Source: Candidatus Scalindua sp.
Lineage (GTDB): Bacteria > Planctomycetota > Brocadiia > Brocadiales > Scalinduaceae
Assembly (NCBI GenBank): GCA_018670825.1
Contig: JABHIW010000105.1
Span: forward strand, 26,640-90,639
Length of the DNA: 64,000 nucleotides
Direction of reading: 5' to 3'
The first letter of the stretch is position 1. Every line of letters starts with the position of its first letter. The position numbers and the translations under genes were made by a program. The notes below the pieces were generated by a model. That model had not been told where the DNA came from. It searched no databases and was given only the letters and a program-made list of their open reading frames with translations. Shown piece by piece: positions 9,321-18,871 of the stretch.

Positions 9321-10134
9321 ATACTTTCCCCCTTTTTCTTTCCTATTTCTTTCATTAGATATAAAGTTAAAAAATCATATACAGACTGATTAAAGTTTTG
9401 CATATAATAAGACGAAATTACTCTTATTTAATAAAACGTTAAACTGTAAAAAATTGTTTTTTCTTAAAACAAAGATAATTAAAGACAATACTTTGTGGTA
9501 GGAATTTTTCTCTAGGCATGTAGTTAGATTAGGAATCTGCATATCCAATTACAAACGTGTGTAAAATAAAGCCCCTTACAACCTTAAACTACGAAACAAT
9601 ATCTAATATGAAAAACATAAACAAGGTTGTATCGCAACAGATATACCAAAACTAAAAATTGTAATACGCAAAAGTCACAACACCCTTGCACACAACAGCT
9701 TACTCAATGCTACGTATTATGTCAACATCAATAAAACACTAAATATCTGGTGCAAATCAGCCTCAAAGGAACATATATACCGTTTAAGATGCATCAGCAT
9801 TTTGACTTATGACACTGAAGCAAAGATCTGTTACTGCCTCGTGTGGCCAGCCATATTCTACTTGTAGCCAAATAAGCAAGCAAACGCATTGATGCGGATT
9901 ATATTGCAGCCTCCCCCTTAAAGTCAACAAAAAATATACGAACAAAACGGATAAACTCTGTTTCTTGCTTATTAAGAATAAGGGTAATCAATATAAAGGA
10001 ACGGTTTTCGTTTCATAAACACGGCATAAATAATCTCTTCGTCAAGTTTACGACACAGAATTTATTAAATAAAGCCATATCACCTGATTTGGTAGCCAAT
10101 TATCCTGTAGTACAGAATAATACTTAAAGAAAAC
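9321..10134. other. Long intergenic stretch, no gene seen
   Basis: An AT-rich stretch of 814 bp between the minus-strand amt and mazG. It must hold the amt promoter, but no clear -35/-10 or -24/-12 pair stands out. No coding frame, tRNA or repeat shared with the rest of the window was found. Confidence 0.5.
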
Positions 10135-10923
10135 TCACCTTTTAATTTCATTCCAGATACCATCTAACTCACTCAACGAGCACTCTTCAATTTTTTTCCC
10201 CAAAGCAGCAACTTGCATCTCTACTTTCTTAAACCTGCCGGTAAATTTAGATATACTCTTCCGCAATAAATCTTCCGAATCTAATTTGAGAAATCGAGAA
10301 ATGTTCACTACTGCAAACAACAAATCACCTATCTCTTCAGCTATCGGCTCTTTTTCCTTGTTGTTAATTGCCTCCTTGACCTCCTCTAACTCTTCATGAA
10401 CCTTCGCTATTACATCCTCTATTACTTCCCAGTCAAAGCCTACACGTGCAACTTTTTCTTGAATTTTTTGTGCCTTTTGTAACGCCGGCATATGGTTCGG
10501 AACATTATCAACTATTGATTTAGTACTATTTTTATCACTTTGCTTAGATTCTCTTTCTTTCTTCTTTATTTCATTCCATTGGTCCAAGGCCTCACTTGCA
10601 TCTTGAGCGGTCTTATCACCAAAGACATGAGGGTGCCTTCTGGTCATTTTTTCTAAACAAACTTCCAGCATACTATTGATATCAAAATTATTACTGTCAT
10701 CGGCTATTTTACAATAAAATATTATTAAAAAGAACAGATCTGCAAGTTCTTCTCTTAAATGTTCGTGATCTTTTGAGTCTACCGCATCAACAATTTCGTA
10801 AACTTCTTCTATCAAGCAGGATTTTAGCGACTCATGCGTCTGCTCGTTATCCCAGGCACATCCGTCTTTGCTCCTGAGCGTTTCCATTATTCCCACTAAA
10901 CTCTTAAAATTACTACTCAACAA
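10135..10923 (-). CDS. mazG: Nucleoside triphosphate pyrophosphohydrolase MazG
   Basis: A 262-residue all-helical protein with two MazG domains, as in the E. coli enzyme. MazG hydrolyses (d)NTPs to monophosphate and pyrophosphate, cleaning up aberrant nucleotides. In the first domain LIEEVYEIVDA and REELADLFF give the EExxE and ExxD metal-binding motifs. In the second (about residue 150 on), HEELEEVKEA and AEEIGDLLFAVVN repeat them. RRHPHVFGD links the two. It is the last gene of the minus-strand run after exbD (67 bp gap), probably co-transcribed by proximity rather than function. Confidence 0.95.
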   Translation of the reverse strand: MLSSNFKSLVGIMETLRSKDGCAWDNEQTHESLKSCLIEEVYEIVDAVDSKDHEHLREELADLFFLIIFYCKIADDSNNFDINSMLEVCLEKMTRRHPHVFGDKTAQDASEALDQWNEIKKKERESKQSDKNSTKSIVDNVPNHMPALQKAQKIQEKVARVGFDWEVIEDVIAKVHEELEEVKEAINNKEKEPIAEEIGDLLFAVVNISRFLKLDSEDLLRKSISKFTGRFKKVEMQVAALGKKIEECSLSELDGIWNEIKR

Positions 10924-10990
10924 ATCCTATACTCCTTTCATTATTTATTGAACCTGGTCTACCTGTTTTTACTGTATTCATCTTCCGACC

Positions 10991-11392
10991 TTATTCTTCC
11001 ATGATGGTTGGAGCAACTACCTTTCTGAAGCCTGCTCCTTTAGCATCATCCATGATATCAACGACATCCCCGTAAGGCACCATCTTATCAGCCTTTAAAA
11101 CCAGTACCTCATCTCCTGTGTCCAATACTATTCTCCTGAGTTCTTTTTCAAGGTTTATTTTGTCCACAGGCCTGTCCTGTAAAAACAACTGTCCATCACG
11201 AGATATGGTTAACACGGTCCTGTCTATCTTGCTTACCTCTGAATGCCTGGTGGCAGGTAACTCTAATTTAATATTCGGCTGTTCTACAAATGCGGAGGTT
11301 ACCATGAAAAATATTAAAAGTAGAAAAAGTACATCCACTAATGAAGCAATATTGATTACCGGTTTTATATATCGTTTTACACGAAATTGCAT
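10991..11392 (-). CDS. exbD: ExbD/TolR-family proton-channel subunit
   Basis: A 133-residue protein with an N-terminal membrane helix (about residues 13-33) that begins INIASLVDVLFLLLIFFMV, where the Asp of the VDVLF segment is the conserved proton-carrying residue. A periplasmic domain ends in the ADKMVPYGDVVDIMDDAKGAG motif. It forms the inner-membrane motor with the ExbB-like protein encoded 2 bp upstream and probably drives the TonB-like protein at 12046. ExbD and TolR cannot be told apart by sequence; the neighbouring TonB-like gene favours the Exb label. Confidence 0.93.
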   Translation of the reverse strand: MQFRVKRYIKPVINIASLVDVLFLLLIFFMVTSAFVEQPNIKLELPATRHSEVSKIDRTVLTISRDGQLFLQDRPVDKINLEKELRRIVLDTGDEVLVLKADKMVPYGDVVDIMDDAKGAGFRKVVAPTIMEE

Positions 11393-11394
11393 GG

Positions 11395-12030
11395 TTACTT
11401 ATCTCCAAAACCCACGGTTTTCTCAGCTTTCTCTACAGAGTAAATCTTGTTCAAGAGCAACATTGAGTATTTTTCCATTTCGAGTATCATGCTATCAACC
11501 TTCTTATCAAAACTCGTATATGCTATTAAAGACGGTATTGCCACGCCAAGTCCAACTATGGTAGTTCTGAGGGCCTGTGCTATACCACCGGAAAACGCCT
11601 TTGTCTCTCCTAATCCTACTTTTGCGATCACATCAAATACTTGGCTCATGCCAAGCACCGTTCCAAGTAATCCGAGAAGTGGTGTAATTGCCGTAATAAT
11701 TTCCAATACGACTAACATTCTCTCCAGGACTTGGGCTTCCTGCCTTCCTGTAGCCTGGATATCTAATACTTTTTCTTCCCTTGACAAATGAGTATTCGAA
11801 ATAGCACGTTTGATTATAGCGGAAAATGGACCCTTTATTACATTACATCTATTATGTATTAGCGCAATATCCTCCGGGCCCCTGATCGCTTCAATTACGT
11901 CGACCAATTCAGGCCGCAGAATACGGTTTCTGCGAAGGCTCACCGCACGCTCCATGACAACGGCAACCGCTACAACTGAACAAATAAGTAAGGGTATCAT
12001 TATTGGGCCACCGCCCGCTAACCATTCCAA
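11395..12030 (-). CDS. exbB: ExbB/TolQ/MotA-family proton-channel protein
   Basis: A 211-residue inner-membrane protein with a helix near residues 9-26, then a cytoplasmic loop and two further helices. The MotA/TolQ/ExbB signature is clear: ITPLLGLLGTVLGM at about residues 113-126, and GGIAQALRTTIVGLGVAIPSL at about 145-165. It assembles with ExbD into a proton-driven stator. The gene lies between the TonB-like gene (15 bp gap) and exbD (2 bp gap), a tight operon. The substrate of the system is unknown. Confidence 0.94.
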   Translation of the reverse strand: MEWLAGGGPIMIPLLICSVVAVAVVMERAVSLRRNRILRPELVDVIEAIRGPEDIALIHNRCNVIKGPFSAIIKRAISNTHLSREEKVLDIQATGRQEAQVLERMLVVLEIITAITPLLGLLGTVLGMSQVFDVIAKVGLGETKAFSGGIAQALRTTIVGLGVAIPSLIAYTSFDKKVDSMILEMEKYSMLLLNKIYSVEKAEKTVGFGDK

Positions 12031-12045
12031 TATAATGCCTCCCTG

Positions 12046-13431
12046 TTAATAGAAAAAGTAACTAAATTTAACATCTATATGTTTTTCGTTAATATAATCC
12101 GGAAATTTGTCTAACATCGTATTCTGAATTGACATTCTAATCTTAGAAGCCAATAGCTCGTTTCCTGCGGAGTCCTCAATTGCAACATTCGCTATTTTTC
12201 CAGAAGGTATTACCTTAAAAGTGACGACTATGGGCTTGTAACCTTTGGTTACTTGGTTAATAGACGCATCTGTACCATACTGCAACAACCAGTACAACCT
12301 TATTTTAACTTTTATCTGTTTGTAATATTGAGCATATTCATGTTTTTTTACATTAAATGATGCTGCTCCCGTCATTGGCGCATTTGATATATTATCTTCG
12401 AAGAAGGGCGCATCGTCACCTGCCGGCACATTGTTTACCTGGTTCTCGGAAGGCTTAGATTTGTTCTGTGGCGTACTTGCAACACTCTCTCTGCTGCCGT
12501 CAACTATCTCTTTCATCAATGCTTTAGAAATAGATGCTGTTTCTGTATATTCTCCTACCAGATCAGTTGTTTCCTCTATTTCTTCCTCTACTACATCGGT
12601 ATCTGTATCCTGACCTTCTTCTGGTTCTGCATCAAGGATAAATACGTCAGATTCCAACACGGTAGAGACTCTCTCATCAACATTCTCTACTGGTTCCGTA
12701 TCTTGACTACTCAGGGCTTGAGAACTTACTTCCTCACTATCTGCTACATTTACATCCTGAACGACAGATTCATCCTCAGTCGTATCGAATTCCTCAACTT
12801 CATCATTAACCGGCAAATCTTCACTATTTTCAGTTTCAGACAAACTGGCTACCGTTTCCTCTTCAACCAAATCCTCAACAGCCTCTTCATCTACATCCTC
12901 GACAGGTTCGCTAAGACTAACATCTTTCGGCAAATCTGATACTTGAGACACCGCTGATGCAAGCTCGTCGGGAGTCTCTCCAGGGAAAACAGTTTCACTC
13001 TCTAGCCGGGGTTTATCATTTACATTATTTTCATCAGCATACATATCTCTCGCAATAGACCCTTTTTCCCCTATTTTATTACTCTCTACTTGAGTCTCCT
13101 CATCTATTGTCCTTCCGGATGTATCAACAAAAAGCGGCCTCTTCTCTTCACGCACATCAGATTCAATCAACTCCTCTTCTTCTGGCAACTCTTCTGCTAT
13201 CAGTTCTTCGTTTTCAACATTTTCTTCCTTCTGCTCCTCGGTTCCTAGATCTATTTCTACAATATAGTCACTGTCCTTTGTTCCATAATCGCTAAAATTA
13301 AGATCCGGTTTTAGAAAATCACTGATACTCGAAGTTGAAAAGATGAAAATCAGGTGTATTATTCCGGATATCGCCAGAAAATAAATAAAGATCGTCTTAT
13401 TTTCATAAACAAAATGAGGTTTTAGATGCAT
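12046..13431 (-). CDS. TonB-like energy-transducer with long acidic linker
   Basis: A 461-residue protein with TonB/TolA architecture. It has a short cytoplasmic N-terminus and one membrane anchor at about residues 13-33. A roughly 270-residue Glu/Asp/Val-rich linker (about 50-320) follows. The C-terminal domain (about 370-461) begins YYKQIKVKIRLYWLLQYG and has a TonB-type VTFKVIPSGKIANVAIEDSAGN segment. Classical TonB uses a Pro-rich linker; here it is strongly acidic. It is the first gene of the tonB-exbB-exbD set, so it probably carries proton-motive energy to an outer-membrane partner. No TonB-dependent receptor is in the window. The assignment rests on architecture, C-terminal pattern and neighbours. 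Confidence 0.8.
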   Translation of the reverse strand: MHLKPHFVYENKTIFIYFLAISGIIHLIFIFSTSSISDFLKPDLNFSDYGTKDSDYIVEIDLGTEEQKEENVENEELIAEELPEEEELIESDVREEKRPLFVDTSGRTIDEETQVESNKIGEKGSIARDMYADENNVNDKPRLESETVFPGETPDELASAVSQVSDLPKDVSLSEPVEDVDEEAVEDLVEEETVASLSETENSEDLPVNDEVEEFDTTEDESVVQDVNVADSEEVSSQALSSQDTEPVENVDERVSTVLESDVFILDAEPEEGQDTDTDVVEEEIEETTDLVGEYTETASISKALMKEIVDGSRESVASTPQNKSKPSENQVNNVPAGDDAPFFEDNISNAPMTGAASFNVKKHEYAQYYKQIKVKIRLYWLLQYGTDASINQVTKGYKPIVVTFKVIPSGKIANVAIEDSAGNELLASKIRMSIQNTMLDKFPDYINEKHIDVKFSYFFY

Positions 13432-13691
13432 AAATATTTATTAACGGAAGATAGTTTATGTTCATATTAATGAGGACGGAAGTAATATTTACTTTTTGAA
13501 AAAGATAAAATATCAGCTACCAGTACGATATATCCAAGGGGGTAAGTATGAAATGCAGTCAGGCATGTTATACATCGAGTCTTAAATCAAACAACGTTAA
13601 TTATAATACTTATTGTAACTTTAATACAAATCGTTCGTTAATCAATACCTGATCCTTCACTTACTTTCCGATGGTAATAGTACAGAGGCTC

Positions 13692-14663
13692 TTACTTTTC
13701 CACAAAACCATTTATATACTTATAGTAATCACTATCTGTGCTCAAATACAAACGGGTGTTATCGTTAATTGTCTTTTCATATGTTTCGAGGGTCTTTGTA
13801 AAAGAATAGAATTCAGGAGATTTTTGATAGGCATCCGCATATATTTTTATTACTTCAGCATCCGCTTCACCTCTTGTCTCAGTCGCTATCTTATAACCTT
13901 CAGATTCTATCTTCTCCAGCTCCTTCTTCATATACCCCATTATTTCCGCCTCTTCTCTTCTACCTTCAGACTCATACTTGTTTGCAATCCTTATTCTTTC
14001 TGAACGCATCCTGTCAAATATCTTAGGTATTACCGCACGTACATAATTAACATGTTTTATCCTTACATCAATCAGTTCCATACCATATCTGTCACGTAAT
14101 CCAGCATTTGCCATTTTATTTATCTCTCCAACAAGGTTTGCCCTGCCATGAGAAACTTTTACCTTCTTGTCCATTTCCGCCTTTTCCAACTCTACTGTCG
14201 TGTATTCAAGCTTCCTATTCGTGTTCCTTAAAACCTCATTTAAAGGATACGAACTCACAATATTTTTAACAGCCGAGCCTATTACCTCATCCAGAACACC
14301 CTGACCTCTATCTTCCGTTCCTATTGATGTATAAAATTTCAAAGGATCAACAATCTTCCAACGGGCCCAGGTATTAATGCCAATATTTTCTTTATCTCTT
14401 GTTAAGATATCGCTCGGCTCGCCATCCCATTCTATAATTCTTTTTTCAAAATATTTTGTTTTTTGAATAAAAGGTGTTTTCATCTTTAGGCCGGGCTCTG
14501 TTACAACTTTTTTTGGTTTACCAAATTGAGTAATTATACACTGCGATTTAATATCAACTACGTAAAAAGAACTACTGGCTACGATAATTATTGCAACCAC
14601 TGCGATTATGGCGATGGTTATGTATACCTGCGTCTTTTGCATATTTTGCTTTACTTCATTCAT
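13692..14663 (-). CDS. hflC: Band-7/SPFH membrane protease modulator HflC
   Basis: A 323-residue protein with an N-terminal membrane anchor (about residues 14-36) and an SPFH/band-7 domain. It includes IITQFGKPKKVVTEPGLKMKTPF and, near residue 200, the IDVRIKHVNY segment. A helical region rich in Glu/Arg (RIANKYESEGRREEAE) precedes the end. HflC partners HflK in a large membrane complex around the FtsH protease. Its start overlaps the end of hflK by 4 bp (ATGA), indicating translational coupling. Confidence 0.93.
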   Translation of the reverse strand: MNEVKQNMQKTQVYITIAIIAVVAIIIVASSSFYVVDIKSQCIITQFGKPKKVVTEPGLKMKTPFIQKTKYFEKRIIEWDGEPSDILTRDKENIGINTWARWKIVDPLKFYTSIGTEDRGQGVLDEVIGSAVKNIVSSYPLNEVLRNTNRKLEYTTVELEKAEMDKKVKVSHGRANLVGEINKMANAGLRDRYGMELIDVRIKHVNYVRAVIPKIFDRMRSERIRIANKYESEGRREEAEIMGYMKKELEKIESEGYKIATETRGEADAEVIKIYADAYQKSPEFYSFTKTLETYEKTINDNTRLYLSTDSDYYKYINGFVEK

Positions 14664-15655
14664 TTAATCACCTTACTCTCTCCCAGACTGAGTATCGGTA
14701 AGATCCCTTTCTGATTTTTATCAATTATATATATTTCTTCACATTTTGGGATCACCTTTTCCATTGTTTCGAGGTAAAGTCTCCTTCTGGTAACATCCTT
14801 TGCCTTCTCATACTCTTTCCATACGGCAAGAAACGCCAATGTATCTCCAGTTGCCTCGTTGATTCTCTTTATTTTATACCCTTCCGCCTCTCTGATCGCC
14901 TGCTGCTTCTTACCCATTGCAGCCGGTATGACTTTATTCTTCTTTCCTTCTGCTTCATTCGTAATCTGATCTCTCATCTGCACCGCCTTATTAACGGCAT
15001 CAAAGGCATCCTTAACCTCCGCCGGCGGGTTAACACCCTTTAGGTTTACTACCTGTATATCAATTCCACAGCCATAAGTATCCAGTACTGTCTCTATCTC
15101 CGTCTCTGCAGTTTCCTCTATTTTTCTTCTGCCAATAGTCAGTACTTCATCAATAGACATGTTACCTACAATTCTTCTCATTACCGCTTCACTTACATCT
15201 CTTATAGAGCCTCTTACATCCCTTACATGAAAGAGAAACTCTTTCAGATTTTTAATCTTGTATCTTATTACCCAATGCACCTCGGCACAATTTCTATCTC
15301 CGGTCAACATGAGCGAAACATCGCTCGCTCCCCTGAAGTTATAATCAATCATACTTTCTCTACCGGAACGAACCGTTCTATAGCCAAATTCTTCATTGTA
15401 TATACGCTTGACCTCCCCGACATATACCTTGTCAATACCAAAAGGTAACTTGAAATGCAATCCCGGTCCGACAGTTTCCGTATACTTACCAAACCGTAAC
15501 ATTGCAGCTTCCTGATTTGCCTTTACCGTAAATACTGAAGAATACCCAAGTATGATAACACCTATAACGATAGCTATTGGTATCATATATTTTTTAAGCG
15601 GATCAAATTGTATTTTATCAAACTTGAAATCCGGTTTATCGCCGTAACCATTCAT
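14660..15655 (-). CDS. hflK: Band-7/SPFH membrane protease modulator HflK
   Basis: A 331-residue partner of HflC. It has a short polar N-terminus, a membrane helix (about residues 23-45), an SPFH domain starting VKANQEAAMLRFGKYTETVG, and a helical tail containing AEGYKIKRINEATGDTLAFL, typical of HflK. It lacks the long Gly-rich N-terminus of the E. coli protein. It is the first gene of the pair, with 168 bp of gene-free sequence before the next gene upstream. Confidence 0.93.
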   Translation of the reverse strand: MNGYGDKPDFKFDKIQFDPLKKYMIPIAIVIGVIILGYSSVFTVKANQEAAMLRFGKYTETVGPGLHFKLPFGIDKVYVGEVKRIYNEEFGYRTVRSGRESMIDYNFRGASDVSLMLTGDRNCAEVHWVIRYKIKNLKEFLFHVRDVRGSIRDVSEAVMRRIVGNMSIDEVLTIGRRKIEETAETEIETVLDTYGCGIDIQVVNLKGVNPPAEVKDAFDAVNKAVQMRDQITNEAEGKKNKVIPAAMGKKQQAIREAEGYKIKRINEATGDTLAFLAVWKEYEKAKDVTRRRLYLETMEKVIPKCEEIYIIDKNQKGILPILSLGESKVIK

Positions 15656-15823
15656 AATTTATCTCTCATTCAAAATTACCTAAACATCTCACTAACAAAT
15701 GCTTAAGCACTACTCACTTCAAATATATGTCTCGTCTTCCAGACTTCGGAAATATTACAAGCAATACCGATAAGTGTCAAGCTAATTATAATGACTAGAG
15801 TAGTTTATATACATTTCTCTGTT

Positions 15824-16831
15824 CTAGATGACCTTGGTAATTTCATCCGCTTCAAAGAAAGGCAACTCTCTCGTCTCCCCATCAACTATTATTTTTAAAC
15901 CATCCTCTTTATCAGTCAATTTACCTATCACCGAGCACTCAATATCATTTTGTACAAGTTTGCTTAATACTGTCTCTCTGTCTTCAGGGACTACTACTAT
16001 TAATAACGCACCGGAAGCAATAACACCTAATGGATCAAGATTATACTCGGAACATAATATTCTTGCTTCCTCTAAATACCGGATATTCTCCTCATAAATA
16101 AGAACACCCGTGTTTGCAGCTCTTGCAAGTTCGAATAATCCGGTCGCCAGTCCGCCTTCGGTTGGATCATGCATTGCACGAATATCTGCTGTTTGATTTG
16201 CAATAAGCGCCTCCGCAACAACACTAATCCCCGGATTATGCAAAAAGTTCTGGACCCTCTCGACAAACAAATTGCCATATTTCGCAGTTAGCTCCTTTTC
16301 TCTTTCTCTCGCAAGAAGCGCCATTCCTTCGATTGCGATGCCCTTGGTCAATATAATCTCATCTCCAACCCTTGCATGAGAGTTTGTCACTAATTTGTTT
16401 TTATCAACCTCACCAAGCATATGCCCTGATACAATAGGTCTGTCCAGGCCTTTGGTAATTTCTGTATGTCCTCCACAAATGGCAATGCCTAATTCATCCG
16501 CAGCTTTTTCAATATCGTAAAATATTTCTTTAACTAATACACGGTCAGTTTTGTTTTCCGGCAGAAAGATAGACGAAAGAAGCCACTTTGGCGTCCCTCC
16601 CATGGCAGCTATATCATTTGCATTCACATTAACCATATACCAACCAATCCTATTGGAAGTAAAGGTTATAGGATCCGTTGTTGAAATAAGATACTTGTCA
16701 CCAAAGTCTATTACGGCAGCATCCTCACCGACTTTCGGACCTACAATAACTCTTGGGTCCTTTTTCTTAATACTACTTATTAATTCATCCAGGAGATTAG
16801 TATTTAACTTGCCAACTCGAAATGTGTTCAT
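15824..16831 (-). CDS. AIR synthase (PurM)/HypE-like ATP-binding protein
   Basis: A 335-residue soluble protein of the PurM/HypE/ThiL/SelD fold. The N-terminal half has KVGEDAAVIDFG at about residue 33, then VNVNANDIAAMGGTPKWLL, the ATP/Mg-binding DxAAMG motif. The C-terminal half has MHDPTEGGLATGLFELA, as in HypE. HypE proper ends in a Pro-Arg-Ile-Cys tail that carries the thiocarboxamide; this protein ends in DEITKVI, so a hydrogenase-maturation role is doubtful and no other hyp gene is near. It probably phosphorylates or activates a small substrate; the reaction is unknown. Confidence 0.85.
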   Translation of the reverse strand: MNTFRVGKLNTNLLDELISSIKKKDPRVIVGPKVGEDAAVIDFGDKYLISTTDPITFTSNRIGWYMVNVNANDIAAMGGTPKWLLSSIFLPENKTDRVLVKEIFYDIEKAADELGIAICGGHTEITKGLDRPIVSGHMLGEVDKNKLVTNSHARVGDEIILTKGIAIEGMALLAREREKELTAKYGNLFVERVQNFLHNPGISVVAEALIANQTADIRAMHDPTEGGLATGLFELARAANTGVLIYEENIRYLEEARILCSEYNLDPLGVIASGALLIVVVPEDRETVLSKLVQNDIECSVIGKLTDKEDGLKIIVDGETRELPFFEADEITKVI

Positions 16832-16896
16832 TGTCTCTAAATTAAGGAATTTAAGGATTGAGGAATTTAGGAATTGAAGAGATTCTATTTATACAC

Positions 16897-17255
16897 TCAA
16901 TCCTTTTTGTAATTTCTTAAATACTTTCTAAAACCTTTAATTTGTTTTCTACATTCACTCGCAAGTTCATATACAATATCAAATTCTGAATCATTGATAT
17001 AACCACAATCTAATGCGCGATATAACTGCGATTGGACTTCCCCACACGACCTTTGTGAATAACCTAAAAACGAATAAATTCACGTGACGAACCATCATCA
17101 AATCCTTCTGCAATATTGTCCATGGTAGAACCTGCAGCTTTCCATATCTGTCCATTAAGGTTTGAATCCTTTCGAAACCTGGCTTTGTTTATCCGTTTTG
17201 ATACTGCCTGACACAATTCTCTGGTCTTTTGCTTCACCCTGTTAAATGTTAGCAC
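16897..17255 (-). pseudogene. Four-helix-bundle (S23/IVS-type) protein, frameshifted
   Basis: Residues from 17255 leftwards read as the four-helix-bundle family found in 23S rRNA intervening sequences, including the hallmark GSTMDNIAEGF. The frame stops after REFIRF in a run of five T. Adding one T restores FLGYSQRSCGEVQSQLYRAL and a normal helical end, with stop at 16897-16899. The N-terminus is also disturbed: a KKFEELPC-like start lies upstream but is cut off by an inverted-repeat insert at 17237-17333. Two lesions make this a broken gene unless one is a sequence error. Confidence 0.8.
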
Positions 17256-17333
17256 TCATCGCAGGCCAATTTGACAACTTTATTAGTTCAACACGTTTCT
17301 GAAACAAGGATATAATCTTACTATTTAACAGGG
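17237..17333. repeat. 97-bp insert bounded by 11-bp inverted repeats
   Basis: CCCTGTTAAAT at 17237-17247 and its exact complement ATTTAACAGGG at 17323-17333 bound a 97-bp segment. The segment separates the N-terminal codons of the four-helix-bundle gene from its body. It looks like a miniature inverted-repeat element. No clear target duplication and no second copy were seen in the window. Confidence 0.5.
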
Positions 17334-17418
17334 CAGGGCATGGTAACTCTTCAAACTTCTTATAATTCCCCAAACCACAAATCCCTCAATTCTTAAATCC
17401 CTGAATTCCTCAATTTCT

Positions 17419-18117
17419 TCAAATCACATCCCTTATGTCTCTCAGTCCTAATTTCTCACGACTCGCAAATGGTTCCCCATATTGTGTTCCTATTAATGAC
17501 CCAAAGTACTGGCCGCAAGAACGCATTGCACCATTTACGACCTGCCATCTTTCTTCGTTATAAGCGTATTGAGACTGATAAGATTTTGCAGCCTCAACCT
17601 TTCTTTCAAACTCGTCACTAATATCGATAATGAAGGCCGGGGAGAGATGGACTCTCTGGTGAGACCATAAATAATAAAGGATACGACCGGGATACCAAGG
17701 CTCACCTGCCAAATCTGTTTTTGTAAGCTTGGCATAAAATCTTGCAGCCTCACCTATCTGTGTTGCCTGTATGTGATCGGGATGAGAATCCTCCCAATAG
17801 GGAAGAAACATTATCTGAGGTCTCACTCTTCGGATAACCTCAGCCAATTTGTTCCTTGATTCTATATTATCAAAAAGATAACGGTTTGGAAGATCCAGAT
17901 TTGTCCTGCCGGATACACCAAGTAAGGCAGTCGCCCTGTTACACTCTTCACGCCTTATTTCCGGGGTGCCATGCGGTGTCGGCTCTCCATTTGTCAGGTC
18001 TACAATATGAACTTTGTGTCCAAGCTTCAGGAATTTTATTATACTGCCGCCCATACCCGCTTCAACATCATCAGGATGTGTGCTTACGGCAAGAATGGTT
18101 GTTTTAGAATTTGACAT
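17419..18117 (-). CDS. PIG-L/LmbE-family deacetylase, BshB1-like
   Basis: A 232-residue soluble zinc hydrolase. THPDDVEAGMGG at about residues 13-24 and SHPDH near 116 are the metal-binding motifs of N-acetylglucosaminyl deacetylases. Length and the PYWEDSHPDHIQ and QSQ segments match the BshB1 group, which deacetylates GlcNAc-malate in bacillithiol synthesis. No bshA or bshC is in the window, so the substrate is inferred. Flanking intergenic sequence is rich in short A/T repeats. Confidence 0.85.
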   Translation of the reverse strand: MSNSKTTILAVSTHPDDVEAGMGGSIIKFLKLGHKVHIVDLTNGEPTPHGTPEIRREECNRATALLGVSGRTNLDLPNRYLFDNIESRNKLAEVIRRVRPQIMFLPYWEDSHPDHIQATQIGEAARFYAKLTKTDLAGEPWYPGRILYYLWSHQRVHLSPAFIIDISDEFERKVEAAKSYQSQYAYNEERWQVVNGAMRSCGQYFGSLIGTQYGEPFASREKLGLRDIRDVI

Positions 18118-18130
18118 AAAGTATTATCTC

Positions 18131-18250
18131 AAAGTTTAAAGTGCCTAAAGTTTGCCCGCCCGGCAAGCCGTTCGGACGGGAAGTGAGCTAAAGTTCAGGA
18201 AAAATACTTTTTAACTTTAGGCATTTTAGGCACTTAAAACTTGAAACTTT
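18131..18250. repeat. Intergenic palindromic repeat
   Basis: A degenerate inverted repeat: AAAGTTTAAAGTGCCTAAAG at 18131-18150 matches the complement of 18215-18250. Between the arms lies a GC-rich hairpin at 18154-18180 (CCCGCCCGGC / CCGTTCGGACGGG). Its complement recurs at 41347-41374 with only a few changes, so it is a dispersed repeat. Confidence 0.7.
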
Positions 18251-18254
18251 TATG

Positions 18255-18833
18255 TTAGATATTAAAATGGGTTTGTTTACCCGGAACCGGGTCATCACTC
18301 AGTACATCATTATCAATTAATAAATTAACCGCTTTTTCGGTAAGGGATTTACTGTTTGTATAAAAGCCAATGTACCCTCCGTGATGTTCCTGGGTAGTCA
18401 ACTCTTGTGCTATTAATGAAATATTGATGTTCTTGCTCGTAATAATTGAAATCCAATTATTACGAATTATATCTGCATTCTTCGTCCGGATATGGACATT
18501 ATCAGCAATGCTTTCAACATGCGCATCCGGAATACCTATAACAAACATCTGGTCTGCGCAGGCTGCTAATTTGGCATATCTTTCACGGTGTTCATTAAAC
18601 CTGCTTAATTCCTGAAACCCGGAATACAATGAACACTGTTTTTTATGCAGCTTCAAAGTATCTTCGATAACCTTACTCATCATTAACAAAGTCCTCTTTG
18701 ATGTCGTAAAATGGTATTCCCCATCAAGAGATTCAACATCCAAGTCTTCAACAAGGGGACAGGGATTGTGAGACTCTGTTAACGTTCTTACTTCTACGAT
18801 AAGGTCATGAAAAATGTTGTTTTTATCTAGCAT
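18255..18833 (-). CDS. DICT-type sensory domain protein
   Basis: A soluble protein of about 192 residues resembling the DICT sensory domain found beside diguanylate cyclases and response regulators. It shows a LYSGFQELSRF segment, then ERYAKLAACADQMFVIGIPD and a NNWISIITS segment. The open frame extends to a TTG at 18860, but the ATG at 18833 has an aaggtg ribosome site about 14 nt upstream and is preferred. There is no output domain, so it would act as a stand-alone sensor. It follows the iron-sulfur protein gene by 38 bp and may be co-transcribed. The domain call rests on pattern only. Confidence 0.6.
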   Translation of the reverse strand: MLDKNNIFHDLIVEVRTLTESHNPCPLVEDLDVESLDGEYHFTTSKRTLLMMSKVIEDTLKLHKKQCSLYSGFQELSRFNEHRERYAKLAACADQMFVIGIPDAHVESIADNVHIRTKNADIIRNNWISIITSKNINISLIAQELTTQEHHGGYIGFYTNSKSLTEKAVNLLIDNDVLSDDPVPGKQTHFNI

Positions 18834-18871
18834 AAATAAATAACACCTTACTGCCACCAAATAATGAAAAA

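Noticed and set aside
15824..16831. Naming the PurM-like gene hypE
   Set aside because: The essential C-terminal PRxC tail is absent and no hydrogenase-maturation genes are near.
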